The position numbers were made by a program, and so were the translations under genes. DNA of 54,085 nt from Woeseiaceae bacterium (lineage in GTDB: Bacteria; Pseudomonadota; Gammaproteobacteria; Steroidobacterales; Woeseiaceae): contig JANQPG010000064.1 of assembly GCA_028289545.1 (NCBI GenBank), forward strand, positions 1 through 54,085, read 5' to 3'. A model generated the notes under the pieces. That model was given only the letters and a program-made list of their open reading frames with translations, did not search any database and had not been told where the DNA came from. Positions 1 to 7,699 of the stretch are shown in pieces. Numbering within the stretch: the first letter of the stretch is position 1; every line of letters starts with the position of its first letter.

Positions 1-34
1 GGGCAGTCTTTAATAGAATCAGAGACTTACCGTC

Positions 35-271
35 ATGTCCAAGGTTTGCCAGGTGACTGGGAAGCGCCCGCAGAGCGGCAACAACGTTTCTCACGCCAAC
101 AACAAGACTCGCCGGCGCTTTTTGCCGAACCTCCAGAACAAGCGTTTCTGGCTGGAATCCGAGAAGCGTTTTGTCAGGCTGCGCGTCTCGCACAAGGGCA
201 TGCGCATCATCGACAAGAACGGCATCGACAAGGTGGTTGCCGATCTGCGTGCCCAGGGACAGCGCGTTTAG
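35..271 (+). CDS. rpmB: 50S ribosomal protein L28
   Basis: This 78-residue basic protein is a structural component of the large ribosomal subunit. The N-terminus reads [20 protein letters not shown], the standard L28 opening, and the protein continues with an Arg/Lys-rich RRRFLPNLQ segment. Its length matches the family (about 78 residues). It is followed 29 bases later by rpmG, the usual rpmBG pair, and then by mutM and coaD as in E. coli. Its promoter lies at or beyond the left edge of the window, so upstream control cannot be judged. Confidence 0.97.
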   Translation: MSKVCQVTGKRPQSGNNVSHANNKTRRRFLPNLQNKRFWLESEKRFVRLRVSHKGMRIIDKNGIDKVVADLRAQGQRV

Positions 272-300
272 GCGCTCAGGGCTTAGAGAGGAGCTAAACG

Positions 301-471
301 ATGGCCAAGAAAGGAGCGCGTGAAAAGATTCGCCTGGTGTCGAGCGCCGGCACGGGGCACTTCTATACGACGCACAAGAACAAGCGTCTGCATCCCGAGA
401 AGATGGAAACGAAGAAATACGATCCGACCATCCGCAAGCACGTAATCTATAAGGAAGCCAAGATCAAGTAG
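301..471 (+). CDS. rpmG: 50S ribosomal protein L33
   Basis: This 56-residue protein begins [20 protein letters not shown] and ends YKEAKIK, the typical L33 pattern. A strong ribosome-binding site (GAGAGGAG) lies just upstream of the ATG. The zinc-binding cysteines found in some L33 paralogues are absent, so this is the C-minus (zinc-independent) form usual in gammaproteobacteria. It is co-transcribed with rpmB and followed directly by a rho-independent terminator. Confidence 0.96.
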   Translation: MAKKGAREKIRLVSSAGTGHFYTTHKNKRLHPEKMETKKYDPTIRKHVIYKEAKIK

Positions 472-499
472 CGCGCACGACGCTCGAGGTGTTTTGAAG

Positions 500-524
500 A
501 AGCCCGCTCGCCGCGGGCTTTTTT
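500..524 (+). terminator. Rho-independent terminator after rpmBG
   Basis: An 8-bp perfect stem (AAGCCCGC at 500-507 and GCGGGCTT at 513-520) with a 5-base loop is followed by a run of T. It lies 29 bases after the rpmG stop and separates rpmBG from mutM. Confidence 0.9.
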
Positions 525-618
525 GTGCCTGCAGTCAGTTCGAGCGGCGGCCTGAGGTTTGCCTCACGCTGTTCATTGGCTATCTTCCGCTCTCGGTAAA
601 CACACATCATTCAAACCC

Positions 619-1431
619 ATGCCCGAACTGCCCGAAGTCGAAACCAGCCGCCGAGGCATCGAACCGTATCTCGTCGGACACCGGATCGAGAAAGCCGAGA
701 TCCGCAATCGCGCGCTGCGCTGGCCCATTGCGCGGGACTTCGAGCGCCGCATTACGGGTCAGCCTGTCGATTCCGTCGGGCGTCGCGCCAAGTACCTGCT
801 CATCAACACGGCGGCCGGTAGCGCCATCCTGCATCTTGGTATGTCCGGCAGCGTGGCCATTGTGCCGGCTTCGACGCCGGCGGGGGTTCACGACCACGTC
901 GACCTGGTGCTCGATAACGGCGATATGCTGCGTTTCCGCGATCCGCGTCGCTTCGGCTCGCTGCACTGGAGCAAGAACCCGGAGCAGCATAAATTGCTCA
1001 GGGATCTGGGTCCCGAACCGTTGGGAAATGACTTCGACGGCGAGCGCCTGTGGCGACTGTCGCGCGGCCGGCGGGTCGCCGTAAAGCCGTTCATCATGAA
1101 CGCTGCCGTTGTGGTCGGCGTTGGCAACATTTACGCCAGCGAGTCGCTCTTCATTGCCGGCATCAACCCGCGCCGCCAGGCGGGGCGCGTGTCCCGCGAG
1201 CGCTACGAACAACTGGCCAACGCCATTCGCGAAGTGCTTGCCCGCGCCATTGAGGCGGGAGGCACGACGCTCAGGGATTTCTACGGCTCCGACGGCGAGG
1301 CCGGCTACTTCCAGCAGCAGCTCGACGTGTACGGCCGCGAAGACGAGCCGTGCCGCCGGTGCAACGGGACAGTTCGCAACATCGTGCTCGGCCAGCGCGC
1401 CACTTACTACTGCCCGAGCTGCCAGCGCTGA
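619..1431 (+). CDS. mutM: Formamidopyrimidine-DNA glycosylase (Fpg/MutM)
   Basis: This bifunctional glycosylase/AP lyase removes 8-oxoguanine and ring-opened purines from DNA. I chose the ATG at 619 because the mature enzyme must begin MPELPEVE, with Pro2 as the catalytic nucleophile; the reading frame is open further upstream. Of 270 residues, the H2TH region carries [14 protein letters not shown] (about residues 166-179), and the C-terminal zinc finger has two CxxC pairs (CRRC and CPSC) closing with the family's [13 protein letters not shown]. It stands after the rpmBG terminator and converges on coaD, whose stop lies 8 bases away, so it probably has its own promoter in 525-618. The D of the usual LMD motif before the helix is N here, a minor variation. 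Confidence 0.96.
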   Translation: MPELPEVETSRRGIEPYLVGHRIEKAEIRNRALRWPIARDFERRITGQPVDSVGRRAKYLLINTAAGSAILHLGMSGSVAIVPASTPAGVHDHVDLVLDNGDMLRFRDPRRFGSLHWSKNPEQHKLLRDLGPEPLGNDFDGERLWRLSRGRRVAVKPFIMNAAVVVGVGNIYASESLFIAGINPRRQAGRVSRERYEQLANAIREVLARAIEAGGTTLRDFYGSDGEAGYFQQQLDVYGREDEPCRRCNGTVRNIVLGQRATYYCPSCQR

Positions 1432-1438
1432 GCCGGTT

Positions 1439-1927
1439 TTATTCCCGGCCCACCCGCTTCTTCAACGCCGCACGTACCGGCGCCGAGACGAACTCGCTGA
1501 CGTCGCCGCCCAGCGTGGCCACCTCCTTGACGAGCGTCGAGGAAATGAACGTGTACTCCTCAGTGGGCGTCAGGAACACGGTCTCGACCACTTCGGTCAG
1601 GTGCCGGTTCATGGCGGCGAGCTGAAACTCGTATTCGAAATCGGAGACGGCACGCAGACCCCGGATGATGACGTTGAGATCGTTGTGTTCTGCGAACTCG
1701 ACCGTCAGGCCGTCGTAACCCATAACTTCGACGCCGGGGATCTCGCCCACGGTTTGTTTGGCGAGCTCGACGCGCTCGCCCAGGGTAAACATCGGCGCCT
1801 TGCTTCCGGTATTGGCGGCAATCGCGACGACGACGCGGTCGAAAATGCGCGCGGCGCGGCGCACGAGATCCTCGTGTCCCAGCGTAATCGGATCGAACGT
1901 GCCTGGGTACATAGCCCGTGTCGTCAT
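1439..1927 (-). CDS. coaD: Phosphopantetheine adenylyltransferase
   Basis: CoaD catalyses the penultimate step of coenzyme A synthesis, transferring AMP from ATP to 4'-phosphopantetheine in the cytoplasm. The 162-residue protein starts with the nucleotidyltransferase motif [15 protein letters not shown] (the TxGH signature) and has [14 protein letters not shown] near residues 87-101 and the C-terminal [14 protein letters not shown] (about 126-139). All are diagnostic, and the length matches the family (about 160). It is transcribed leftward, converging on mutM. The rsmD stop lies 57 bases upstream of its start, so the two probably form one leftward unit. Confidence 0.97.
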   Translation of the reverse strand: MTTRAMYPGTFDPITLGHEDLVRRAARIFDRVVVAIAANTGSKAPMFTLGERVELAKQTVGEIPGVEVMGYDGLTVEFAEHNDLNVIIRGLRAVSDFEYEFQLAAMNRHLTEVVETVFLTPTEEYTFISSTLVKEVATLGGDVSEFVSAPVRAALKKRVGRE

Positions 1928-1984
1928 AAGCCTCGAGACTCCCCTTTGTCTATGTCTGTTCGCCTGCTTGTTATTGATGACTTG

Positions 1985-2596
1985 TTATTGCTTGTTGTCG
2001 TCCGTTCGCCCGGTGGTCAGCAGCGAATAACGAACCCGGCCTGCTTTGCCCGCCTTGAAGACGGCCCAATTGTCCGGTAACTCGACCGGTGGCGCATCGA
2101 GATCCTGCTCGACATACACTCTCGCTACTCGCGTAAGTATGCCGGATTGCTCGAGCCGTCGACACAAATCGTTCATATCGGAATCGTCGAAAGGCGGATC
2201 GAGGAACACGAGATCCACACTCTGCCTGGGCAACAACTCGAGGATCGCCTTTGCATCCGCCTTGCGCACGGTGGCGGCGTGAGCGCCCAGTGTTGTGGCG
2301 TTCTCTTTGAGCATCCGGCAGGCGTCGGCATTTTGTTCGACGAAGATGCACGACGCCGCGCCCCGCGACAGCGCCTCGAAACCGAGCGCGCCGGTGCCCG
2401 CATACAGGTCGAGGCAGTGCTTCTTCGGGACCCAGTGCATGAGCCAGTTGTAGAGCGTCTCGCGGACACGCTCGGGGGTGGGCCTCAAGCCCGGGAGATC
2501 GAGCACGGGAAGGCGCCGGCCGCGCCAGTTTCCCGCTACAATACGCAGCCGTCCCGAGGCGGTTTTGCTGCGCTTTTTGGGTTGCCTTGTCGCCAT
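1985..2596 (-). CDS. rsmD: 16S rRNA (guanine966-N2)-methyltransferase RsmD
   Basis: RsmD methylates G966 of 16S rRNA using S-adenosylmethionine. The 203-residue protein has a basic N-terminal tail (MATRQPKKRSKTA), the RIVAGNWRGRRL opening, the SAM-binding LDLYAGTGALGFEALSRGA, and the catalytic FLDPPFD motif (the N/D-PP-Y/F type of base-N-methylating enzymes). Length and order fit the family. It is divergent from ftsY across a 77-base gap, the same arrangement as in E. coli, and is followed by coaD on the same strand. Confidence 0.95.
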   Translation of the reverse strand: MATRQPKKRSKTASGRLRIVAGNWRGRRLPVLDLPGLRPTPERVRETLYNWLMHWVPKKHCLDLYAGTGALGFEALSRGAASCIFVEQNADACRMLKENATTLGAHAATVRKADAKAILELLPRQSVDLVFLDPPFDDSDMNDLCRRLEQSGILTRVARVYVEQDLDAPPVELPDNWAVFKAGKAGRVRYSLLTTGRTDDNKQ

Positions 2597-2673
2597 CTTT
2601 GTCTGTGCCAGAGTCCGTGCGACCTACCGATGAACGTGCCGTCTCAGGCAACGGCCGCTGTGAGTGCTAAAGG

Positions 2674-3666
2674 ATGTTCAGGAAGAAAACCGAGGATCGA
2701 GAGACGCCGCAACAGGATGCCGCAGATACCTCGACGAAGAAAGCCGGCTTTTTCAAGCGCCTGCGGGCCCGGCTGAACCAGGGCGACAGCTGGCTCACTT
2801 ACGACCTGGCGAACCTGGCGCCCGGCGGCAAGATCGACGACGACGTGCTGGAGGAACTCGAGACGCTGCTCGTGATGGCCGACGTGGGCGTCGGCACGAC
2901 GGAAACCATCATCGAAGGGTTGAAGAAGCGGCTGGCGCGCAAGGAGCTCAAGGACGTCGATGCCCTCAAGGAAGGCCTCAAGGCGGCGGTGACGGAAATT
3001 CTCGAACCGGTGGCAAAGCCACTGCTGCCGGAGTCTTCGAGCGGCCCGTTTGTCATCCTGATGGTTGGCGTCAACGGCGCGGGCAAGACCACGACCATCG
3101 GCAAGCTTGCGCGGCATTTTCAGGATGAGGGTTTAAGCGTCATGCTGGCCGCGGGCGATACGTTCCGCGCGGCCGCCGTCGAGCAATTGCAGACCTGGGG
3201 CGAGCGCAACGGCGTGCCCGTTGTTGCCCAGCACGACGGGGCGGACCCGGCAGCCGTGGTGTTCGACGCCTGGGAGGCCGCGGCGTCGCGCGATATCGAC
3301 GTCCTGCTGGCCGACACGGCGGGCCGACTGCAGAGCCAGCAGGGGCTGATGGACGAACTCGCCAAGATCAAGCGCGTGATCGGTAAACGCGATCCCGCGG
3401 CGCCCCATGAAATCATGCTGGTCGTGGATGCCAGCCAGGGCCAGAATGCCCTCGTGCAGGCGGAAAAATTCAACGAGGCGCTGGGACTCACCGGCATCAC
3501 CGTGACCAAGCTGGACGGTAGCGCCAAGGGTGGCGTAATGCTGGCGATCGCCGACCGTCTCGGCGTGCCGATTCGCTATATTGGCATCGGCGAATCCGCC
3601 GAAGACATGCAGGCCTTCGACGCGGCCGAGTACGCTGAAGCGCTACTCGCGGAAGGCACGCGCTAG
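2674..3666 (+). CDS. ftsY: Signal recognition particle receptor FtsY
   Basis: FtsY is the membrane-associated GTPase that docks ribosome-bound SRP to the Sec translocon. The 330 residues comprise a short charged N-terminal A region (about 1-25), the helical N domain, and the G domain with G1 GVNGAGKTTTIGKLA (about 132-146), the DTAGR motif, and TKLDGSAKGG near the C-terminus. The A domain is much shorter than the roughly 200 residues of E. coli FtsY, common outside enterics. The ATG at 2674 has an AAAGG ribosome-binding site. It is the first gene of an ftsY-ftsE-ftsX unit with an 11-base gap to ftsE. Confidence 0.97.
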   Translation: MFRKKTEDRETPQQDAADTSTKKAGFFKRLRARLNQGDSWLTYDLANLAPGGKIDDDVLEELETLLVMADVGVGTTETIIEGLKKRLARKELKDVDALKEGLKAAVTEILEPVAKPLLPESSSGPFVILMVGVNGAGKTTTIGKLARHFQDEGLSVMLAAGDTFRAAAVEQLQTWGERNGVPVVAQHDGADPAAVVFDAWEAAASRDIDVLLADTAGRLQSQQGLMDELAKIKRVIGKRDPAAPHEIMLVVDASQGQNALVQAEKFNEALGLTGITVTKLDGSAKGGVMLAIADRLGVPIRYIGIGESAEDMQAFDAAEYAEALLAEGTR

Positions 3667-3677
3667 CGCGGACCGCA

Positions 3678-4364
3678 ATGATCCGGTTCGAGAACGTAAC
3701 CCGGCGCTTCCCGGGCGGTCAGGAAGCCCTGTCGGGCCTGAGCCTGAATATCGACGCCGGCGAAATGGTGTTCGTCACGGGTCACTCGGGTGCCGGCAAG
3801 AGTACGCTCTTGAAACTCGTGGCGCTGATCGACCGGCCCACGGGTGGACAGGTCATTGTCGACGGTCAGAACACGGCGCGCGTGAAGCGGCGGCGGATAC
3901 CCGCCTACCGCCGGCAGATCGGTATGGTTTTCCAGGATCACAAGCTGCTTTACGATCGGCCGGTATTCGACAACGTGGGATTGCCGCTGATTATTGCCGG
4001 CGCCGGCCCGCGAGAGACCGGCCGCCGCGTTCGCGCGGCGCTCGAGCAGGTGGGGCTCCTGCAGAAGGAAAAACGGAACCCGGAGACACTGTCGGCCGGC
4101 GAGCAACAGCGCGTCGGCATTGCGCGCGCCATCGTGACCCGGCCGAAACTGCTGATAGCGGACGAGCCGACGGGTAATCTCGACCCGGATCTCTCGCTCG
4201 AGGTCATGCGGATTTTCAGGCGCTTCAACGAAGTGGGTGTGACTCTCATGATCGCCAGCCACGACATTGGCCTGATCGATCGACTCGGCTGCCGGCGTAT
4301 CGAACTCGAGGAAGGGCGCCTGGCCGCGCCCGGCGACCCCGCGGAAGAACCGGCATGGCCGTGA
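3678..4364 (+). CDS. ftsE: Cell division ATP-binding protein FtsE
   Basis: FtsE is the ATPase of the FtsEX complex, which sits at the division septum and drives activation of periplasmic cell-wall amidases through FtsX. The 228-residue ABC protein contains Walker A GHSGAGKST (about 36-44), a Q-loop near GMVFQDHKLL, the signature LSAGEQQRVGIARAI and Walker B LLIADEPTGNLD. It overlaps ftsX by 10 bases, implying translational coupling. The C-terminal tail after the H-loop ASHD is short and acidic, as usual in FtsE. Confidence 0.96.
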   Translation: MIRFENVTRRFPGGQEALSGLSLNIDAGEMVFVTGHSGAGKSTLLKLVALIDRPTGGQVIVDGQNTARVKRRRIPAYRRQIGMVFQDHKLLYDRPVFDNVGLPLIIAGAGPRETGRRVRAALEQVGLLQKEKRNPETLSAGEQQRVGIARAIVTRPKLLIADEPTGNLDPDLSLEVMRIFRRFNEVGVTLMIASHDIGLIDRLGCRRIELEEGRLAAPGDPAEEPAWP

Positions 4365-5320
4365 GCCGACACAAAGACGCCGTGGCGCCGGTACGCACCC
4401 GCGGTCCGGTCAGCATCTGGTTCGGGCGGCATGGGTCCACCGCGGCTGCGAGCTTCCGAAAGCTCGTCAGGCAGCCGTTTTCGACCCTCATGATCGTCGG
4501 GGTCATTGCCATAACGCTGGCCATTCCCAGTGTGCTGCACCTGATGGTCAAGAACGCTCTCGCGATCAGCGGCGGATGGGACGACGCCCTGGATTTTTCG
4601 GTGTTTCTCGAGGATGACGTGAGTCTCGAAGAGGCCGGCTCGGTGCGGGATCTCATTTTGCAGCGAGCCGATGTTGCCTCGGTAACCCTCGTCGGCCGCG
4701 ACGAGGCGCTGGCCGAATTCCGGGAGCAATCCGGTTTTGGAGCGGCGCTCGACCAGCTGGACGGTAACCCGTTGCCGCACACGCTGGTAGTGAGACCTGG
4801 TGCACTGAATACACCAGAGACTATCGGTCTGTTGCGCGAAGAGCTCACCAACCTGCCGGAGACGGCCGCCGTGCAGGTCGACACGGACTGGGTGCAGCGC
4901 TTTCACGCCATCCTTGCGATTGTCGATCAGAGCATCGGCATCGGCGCGGCACTGCTCGGCCTTGCCATCCTCGTCATTATCGGCAACACCATACGCCTCG
5001 ACGTGGAGAACCGCCGCGACGAAATCGAGGTCGTGAAGCTCATCGGCGCAAGCGACGGCTTTGTCCGCCGCCCGTTTCTGTGGAGCGGGCTCTTGTACGG
5101 CTTTTTGGGCGGCGTGCTGGCCGTGCTGCTCGTACACCTTGGCGTATTCCTGCTCGATGAGCCGGTCACGAGGCTCGCGGGGCTTTACCGAGGCAACGTC
5201 GAGCTGCTGCGCTTGTCTCTCGAGGAAAGCGCACTCGTCATCGGCGGCGGCGCCGCGCTTGGGCTGGTCGGTTCATGGTTCGCTGCCAGCCGGCGTATGC
5301 GCGCTATCGAGCCGGGCTGA
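4355..5320 (+). CDS. ftsX: Cell division permease-like protein FtsX
   Basis: FtsX is the membrane partner of FtsE. The 321 residues show a cytoplasmic N-terminus, a first transmembrane helix (about 45-65), a periplasmic loop of about 100 residues that in the family contacts amidase activators such as EnvC, then three further helices (about 190-208, 243-263 and 293-310). The conserved RLDVENRRDEIEVVKLIGAS sits between helices two and three. It overlaps ftsE by 10 bases and its end overlaps the convergent TetR gene by 17 bases, so no terminator fits between them. Confidence 0.95.
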   Translation: MAVSRHKDAVAPVRTRGPVSIWFGRHGSTAAASFRKLVRQPFSTLMIVGVIAITLAIPSVLHLMVKNALAISGGWDDALDFSVFLEDDVSLEEAGSVRDLILQRADVASVTLVGRDEALAEFREQSGFGAALDQLDGNPLPHTLVVRPGALNTPETIGLLREELTNLPETAAVQVDTDWVQRFHAILAIVDQSIGIGAALLGLAILVIIGNTIRLDVENRRDEIEVVKLIGASDGFVRRPFLWSGLLYGFLGGVLAVLLVHLGVFLLDEPVTRLAGLYRGNVELLRLSLEESALVIGGGAALGLVGSWFAASRRMRAIEPG

Positions 5321-5927
5321 GCTTCACGCGGATTTTTGCCTGCCGGTTGCCAATCCCGGCGAGAATGCCCGCTGCAATGGCATTCAGCGTGTGGCGATTG
5401 GATTCGGAGCGGCACATGACACGCAGGCCCCAAATGCTGTTGACGAGGAACGCCGCAATATCGTCGGCATTGCGCTCGGGATCCACGTCACCCTGAGCCT
5501 GCGCCGCGCTGATAAGCGCGGAGAACGCCCGCCGCGTGCGCTCGCTGTGGAGCTTGAGACGCGATTCGATCTCGGCATCGTGCTGCGACATTTCCAGGAG
5601 CGCATTGACGGCGAGGCAGCCACGTCGATCGCGACCGGTCACGGCATCGTCGACAATGTCGTCGAGGATGTCCACGAGTCCGGCGAGCGCGCCCGAGGGC
5701 TGCCGGGCCAGCCCGTCGAGTTTCTCTATGAAGCCGCGGTTGTAGGCATCCAGCACTTCGAGGAACACACCTTTCTTCGAGCCGAAGGCTGCATACAGGC
5801 TGCCGGGTTTGAGCCCGGTGGCCTTGACGAGGTCGCAAACCGACGTCTGCCCGTAGCCGCGCGCCCAGAACACGCGCTGGGCCTGGTCGATAACGATGCT
5901 GCGGTCGAATGCGGGCGCTCTGGGCAT
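5304..5927 (-). CDS. TetR/AcrR family transcriptional regulator
   Basis: This is a 207-residue one-component repressor. The N-terminal helix-turn-helix (about 10-55) has the family pattern, with RVFWARGYGQTSVCDLVKAT followed by GLKPGSLYAAFGSKKGVF. The C-terminal ligand domain contains RRGCLAVNALLEMSQHD. A cysteine in this position is also found in electrophile-sensing relatives such as NemR, but that comparison is from memory and the ligand is unknown. A perfect 9+9 bp inverted repeat, 45 bases upstream of the start, overlaps the predicted promoter and suggests autorepression. No efflux pump or reductase gene is adjacent, so the target may be its own gene or something divergent. Confidence 0.92.
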   Translation of the reverse strand: MPRAPAFDRSIVIDQAQRVFWARGYGQTSVCDLVKATGLKPGSLYAAFGSKKGVFLEVLDAYNRGFIEKLDGLARQPSGALAGLVDILDDIVDDAVTGRDRRGCLAVNALLEMSQHDAEIESRLKLHSERTRRAFSALISAAQAQGDVDPERNADDIAAFLVNSIWGLRVMCRSESNRHTLNAIAAGILAGIGNRQAKIRVKLSPAR

Positions 5928-5963
5928 AGCGTAGACAGGGTTTGTCAGTAGCGATAGTGGGGC

Positions 5964-5991
5964 AGGATACCATACTTGAATAATCGTTCAA
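5964..5991 (-). promoter_or_regulatory. Putative sigma-70 promoter of the TetR gene
   Basis: On the minus strand TTGAAC (5991-5986) and TATCCT (5969-5964) are separated by 16 bases, a reasonable -35/-10 pair about 37 bases before the start codon. The -35 hexamer lies inside the inverted repeat at 5972-5995, so a bound repressor would block it. Prediction only. The rest of 5928-6277 holds the operator, a TGAATATTCA palindrome at 6050-6059, a short hairpin at 6012-6027 and the CIRCE element, with no convincing gene. Confidence 0.45.
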
Positions 5992-5995
5992 GTAT
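5972..5995. promoter_or_regulatory. Putative TetR operator (perfect 9+9 bp inverted repeat)
   Basis: ATACTTGAA (5972-5980) and TTCAAGTAT (5987-5995) are exact reverse complements around a 6-base spacer. Size and position upstream of a TetR-family gene are typical of an autoregulatory operator. A related sequence, CTTGAATA on the minus strand, recurs within 6052-6060 beside a TGAATATTCA palindrome and could be a weaker second site. Confidence 0.6.
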
Positions 5996-6222
5996 TGATA
6001 GGATGTGCTTCCCGGTCAGAAGACCGGTCTTTTTGGCGTTGATTTTGAGTGAATATTCAAGAATTACGATAAACCGTGAACCAGGCCGACGCATTGGCTT
6101 AAGCGTCGTCGGACAGTCTCAGGGCTGGACGCCGCCGGGATTGCGGAGGAATACGGGCTGGGCTGCCGTTTTTGACGAATTTCACAGAATGGGTCGAAAA
6201 ACGGCGGGAACCCGCCCGGCTG

Positions 6223-6249
6223 TTAGCACTCAAAAAGGCCGAGTGCTAA
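6223..6249. promoter_or_regulatory. CIRCE element (HrcA operator) upstream of rpoH
   Basis: TTAGCACTC (6223-6231), a 9-base spacer and GAGTGCTAA (6241-6249) exactly match the CIRCE consensus, the binding site of the heat-shock repressor HrcA. It lies 28 bases before the rpoH start codon. The element spans the predicted promoter, the classic geometry for repression by HrcA. hrcA itself is not in the window. Confidence 0.93.
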
Positions 6250-6252
6250 AAT
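6223..6252 (+). promoter_or_regulatory. Putative sigma-70 promoter of rpoH overlapping CIRCE
   Basis: TTAGCA (6223-6228) and TAAAAT (6247-6252) are separated by 18 bases, giving an acceptable -35/-10 pair embedded in the CIRCE arms. Transcription would start near 6259, leaving a short leader with a GGAGG ribosome-binding site at 6264-6268. This short leader leaves little room for the long mRNA thermosensor known for E. coli rpoH. Prediction only. Confidence 0.5.
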
Positions 6253-6277
6253 TGGATGTGATTGGAGGAAAATCTCG

Positions 6278-7147
6278 ATGACCACAGACTTTGCAACAAG
6301 CAACAAGGATCTCGTTCTGGCCGGACCGGTCGGTAGCCTCGACGCCTACATTCAGGCCGTCGGCAGCGTGGCCGTGCTGAGCAAAGAAGACGAGCAGGCG
6401 CTGGCCCATCGTTTCCGCGAAGGCGATGACCTCGAGGCGGCACGCGAGCTCGTACTCGCCCATCTGCGTTTTGTGGTCCACATTGCAAAAGGCTACACGG
6501 GCTACGGTCTGCCGCTCGCCGACCTCATCCAGGAAGGCAACGTGGGGCTCATGAAAGCCGTGAAGCGTTTCGACCCCGACTACGACGTTCGCCTGGTCTC
6601 GTTTGCGGTGCATTGGATCCGCGCCGAGATTCATGAGTTTGTGCTCAAGAACTGGCGGATCGTGAAGGTGGCGACGACAAAGGCTCAGCGCAAGCTGTTC
6701 TTCAACCTGCGCAAAGCCAAGAAAAGCCTCGCGTGGCTGACGGCAGCGGAAACTGAGGCCGTCGCCAGCGACCTGGGCGTCAGCATCAAGGAAGTCACCG
6801 AAATGGAGCGCCGACTCAGCGCTCGCGATGCACTCTTCGACCCGGCGCCGGATGCCGACGACGACCGCGCCTTCGGCCCGGCCTCGTATCTGCCGAGCCC
6901 CGAGTCGGACCCGGCGGAAATTGTCGAGCACGCGGACTTCGAGGATGACGCGACGGCGCAAATGAGCCGAGCACTGACGACGCTCGACGATCGCAGCCGC
7001 GACATCATCCAGAGCCGCTGGCTGGGCGAGACCAAGAAAACGTTGCACGAACTCGCGGACATCTACGGCGTATCGGCCGAGCGCATCCGCCAGATCGAAA
7101 ACAACGCGATCAAGAAGATGCGCGGTGCAATGAACGTCGCCGCCTGA
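6278..7147 (+). CDS. rpoH: RNA polymerase sigma factor RpoH (sigma-32)
   Basis: RpoH directs RNA polymerase to heat-shock promoters. The 289-residue protein has region 2 with DLIQEGNVGLMKAVKRFDP (about 82-100), followed by the diagnostic RpoH box QRKLFFNLRK (about 137-146), a segment unique to this sigma family and linked to core binding and control. Region 4 at the C-terminus has an HTH with IYGVSAERIRQIENNAIKKM. It follows the ftsYEX/TetR block as in E. coli (ftsYEX-rpoH), but a CIRCE element replaces the usual upstream region, suggesting HrcA control. A strong terminator follows. Confidence 0.96.
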   Translation: MTTDFATSNKDLVLAGPVGSLDAYIQAVGSVAVLSKEDEQALAHRFREGDDLEAARELVLAHLRFVVHIAKGYTGYGLPLADLIQEGNVGLMKAVKRFDPDYDVRLVSFAVHWIRAEIHEFVLKNWRIVKVATTKAQRKLFFNLRKAKKSLAWLTAAETEAVASDLGVSIKEVTEMERRLSARDALFDPAPDADDDRAFGPASYLPSPESDPAEIVEHADFEDDATAQMSRALTTLDDRSRDIIQSRWLGETKKTLHELADIYGVSAERIRQIENNAIKKMRGAMNVAA

Positions 7148-7170
7148 GGGTCAGCGACAAAGTAATGGAA

Positions 7171-7197
7171 AACGGGCCGCTTGCGGCCCGTTTTTTT
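7171..7197 (+). terminator. Rho-independent terminator of rpoH
   Basis: AACGGGCCGC (7171-7180) and GCGGCCCGTT (7183-7192) form a perfect 10-bp inverted repeat whose innermost bases would open as the loop, followed by five further T residues. It starts 24 bases after the rpoH stop. Confidence 0.93.
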
Positions 7198-7237
7198 GCC
7201 TGCCGTCGCCGGCCTGACGACCTGCCGGCAAATCGCG

Positions 7238-7579
7238 CTACCAGTAGATCCGATCCCGAAAACGGACAAAACCCTCGTCGTCACCCCCCTGTGGATCCCG
7301 ATGTGTCCAGTGCACGACGCCGCCGAGCTCGTTCCACTCGTAGATGCCGCGGAAGTGCACCCGATCCCCGATGCCGACGGGCACCCGCCGTGCAAGATCG
7401 ATATTGTGTGCAATCAGGAGCGTCTGGCCACTTTTCAGGCGCAGCACAAAACGCTGGTGTTCCGAACCCTCGGTGTCGTCTCGCAACAGGCGCACGACGA
7501 CGCCGGTGTCCTCGATCCACTCGTCCCAGGAGGACTTTCCGTACTGGCCGGGGCCGTGGCGACGCAGATATCTGGCCAT
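7238..7579 (-). CDS. DUF3465-like uncharacterised protein
   Basis: This is a 113-residue soluble protein without a signal peptide. The pattern LLIAHNIDLARRVP followed by GDRVHFRGIYEWNELGGVVHWTHRDP (about 54-95) resembles the DUF3465 family, small proteins with an OB-like beta domain and no known biochemical role. The assignment rests on remembered family patterns. It lies downstream of the OmpA-type lipoprotein gene, separated by a good leftward terminator at 7624-7654, so it probably has its own promoter. It converges on rpoH. Confidence 0.75.
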   Translation of the reverse strand: MARYLRRHGPGQYGKSSWDEWIEDTGVVVRLLRDDTEGSEHQRFVLRLKSGQTLLIAHNIDLARRVPVGIGDRVHFRGIYEWNELGGVVHWTHRDPQGGDDEGFVRFRDRIYW

Positions 7580-7623
7580 GAGCTTAGGTTTTCAGGGTGC
7601 TGCGATACGTAGTGTACCCTGCG

Positions 7624-7654
7624 AAAAAGGGCGCGACTCTCTCGAATCGCGCCC
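7624..7654 (-). terminator. Rho-independent terminator of the OmpA-family lipoprotein gene
   Basis: Read on the minus strand, GGGCGCGA (7654-7647), a 10-base loop and TCGCGCCC (7636-7629) form an 8-bp perfect stem followed by TTTTT (7628-7624). It lies 45 bases after the stop of the lipoprotein gene. Confidence 0.88.
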
Positions 7655-7699
7655 CGCTGGTGCTGAACGTTTTGACGTGTTGTGAATCGTCAGCGAATG

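Noticed and set aside
2644..2670. GAGTGCTAA just before ftsY, resembling the right arm of CIRCE
   Set aside because: The left arm at the correct distance matches only about 4 of 9 bases, so it is a half-site by chance, unlike the perfect element at rpoH.
6012..6034. CCGGTC-AGAA-GACCGG hairpin followed by TCTTTTT, terminator-like on the plus strand
   Set aside because: No rightward gene ends nearby and the stem is only 6 bp; it would sit at the start of any transcript from the operator region, so I did not list it as a terminator.
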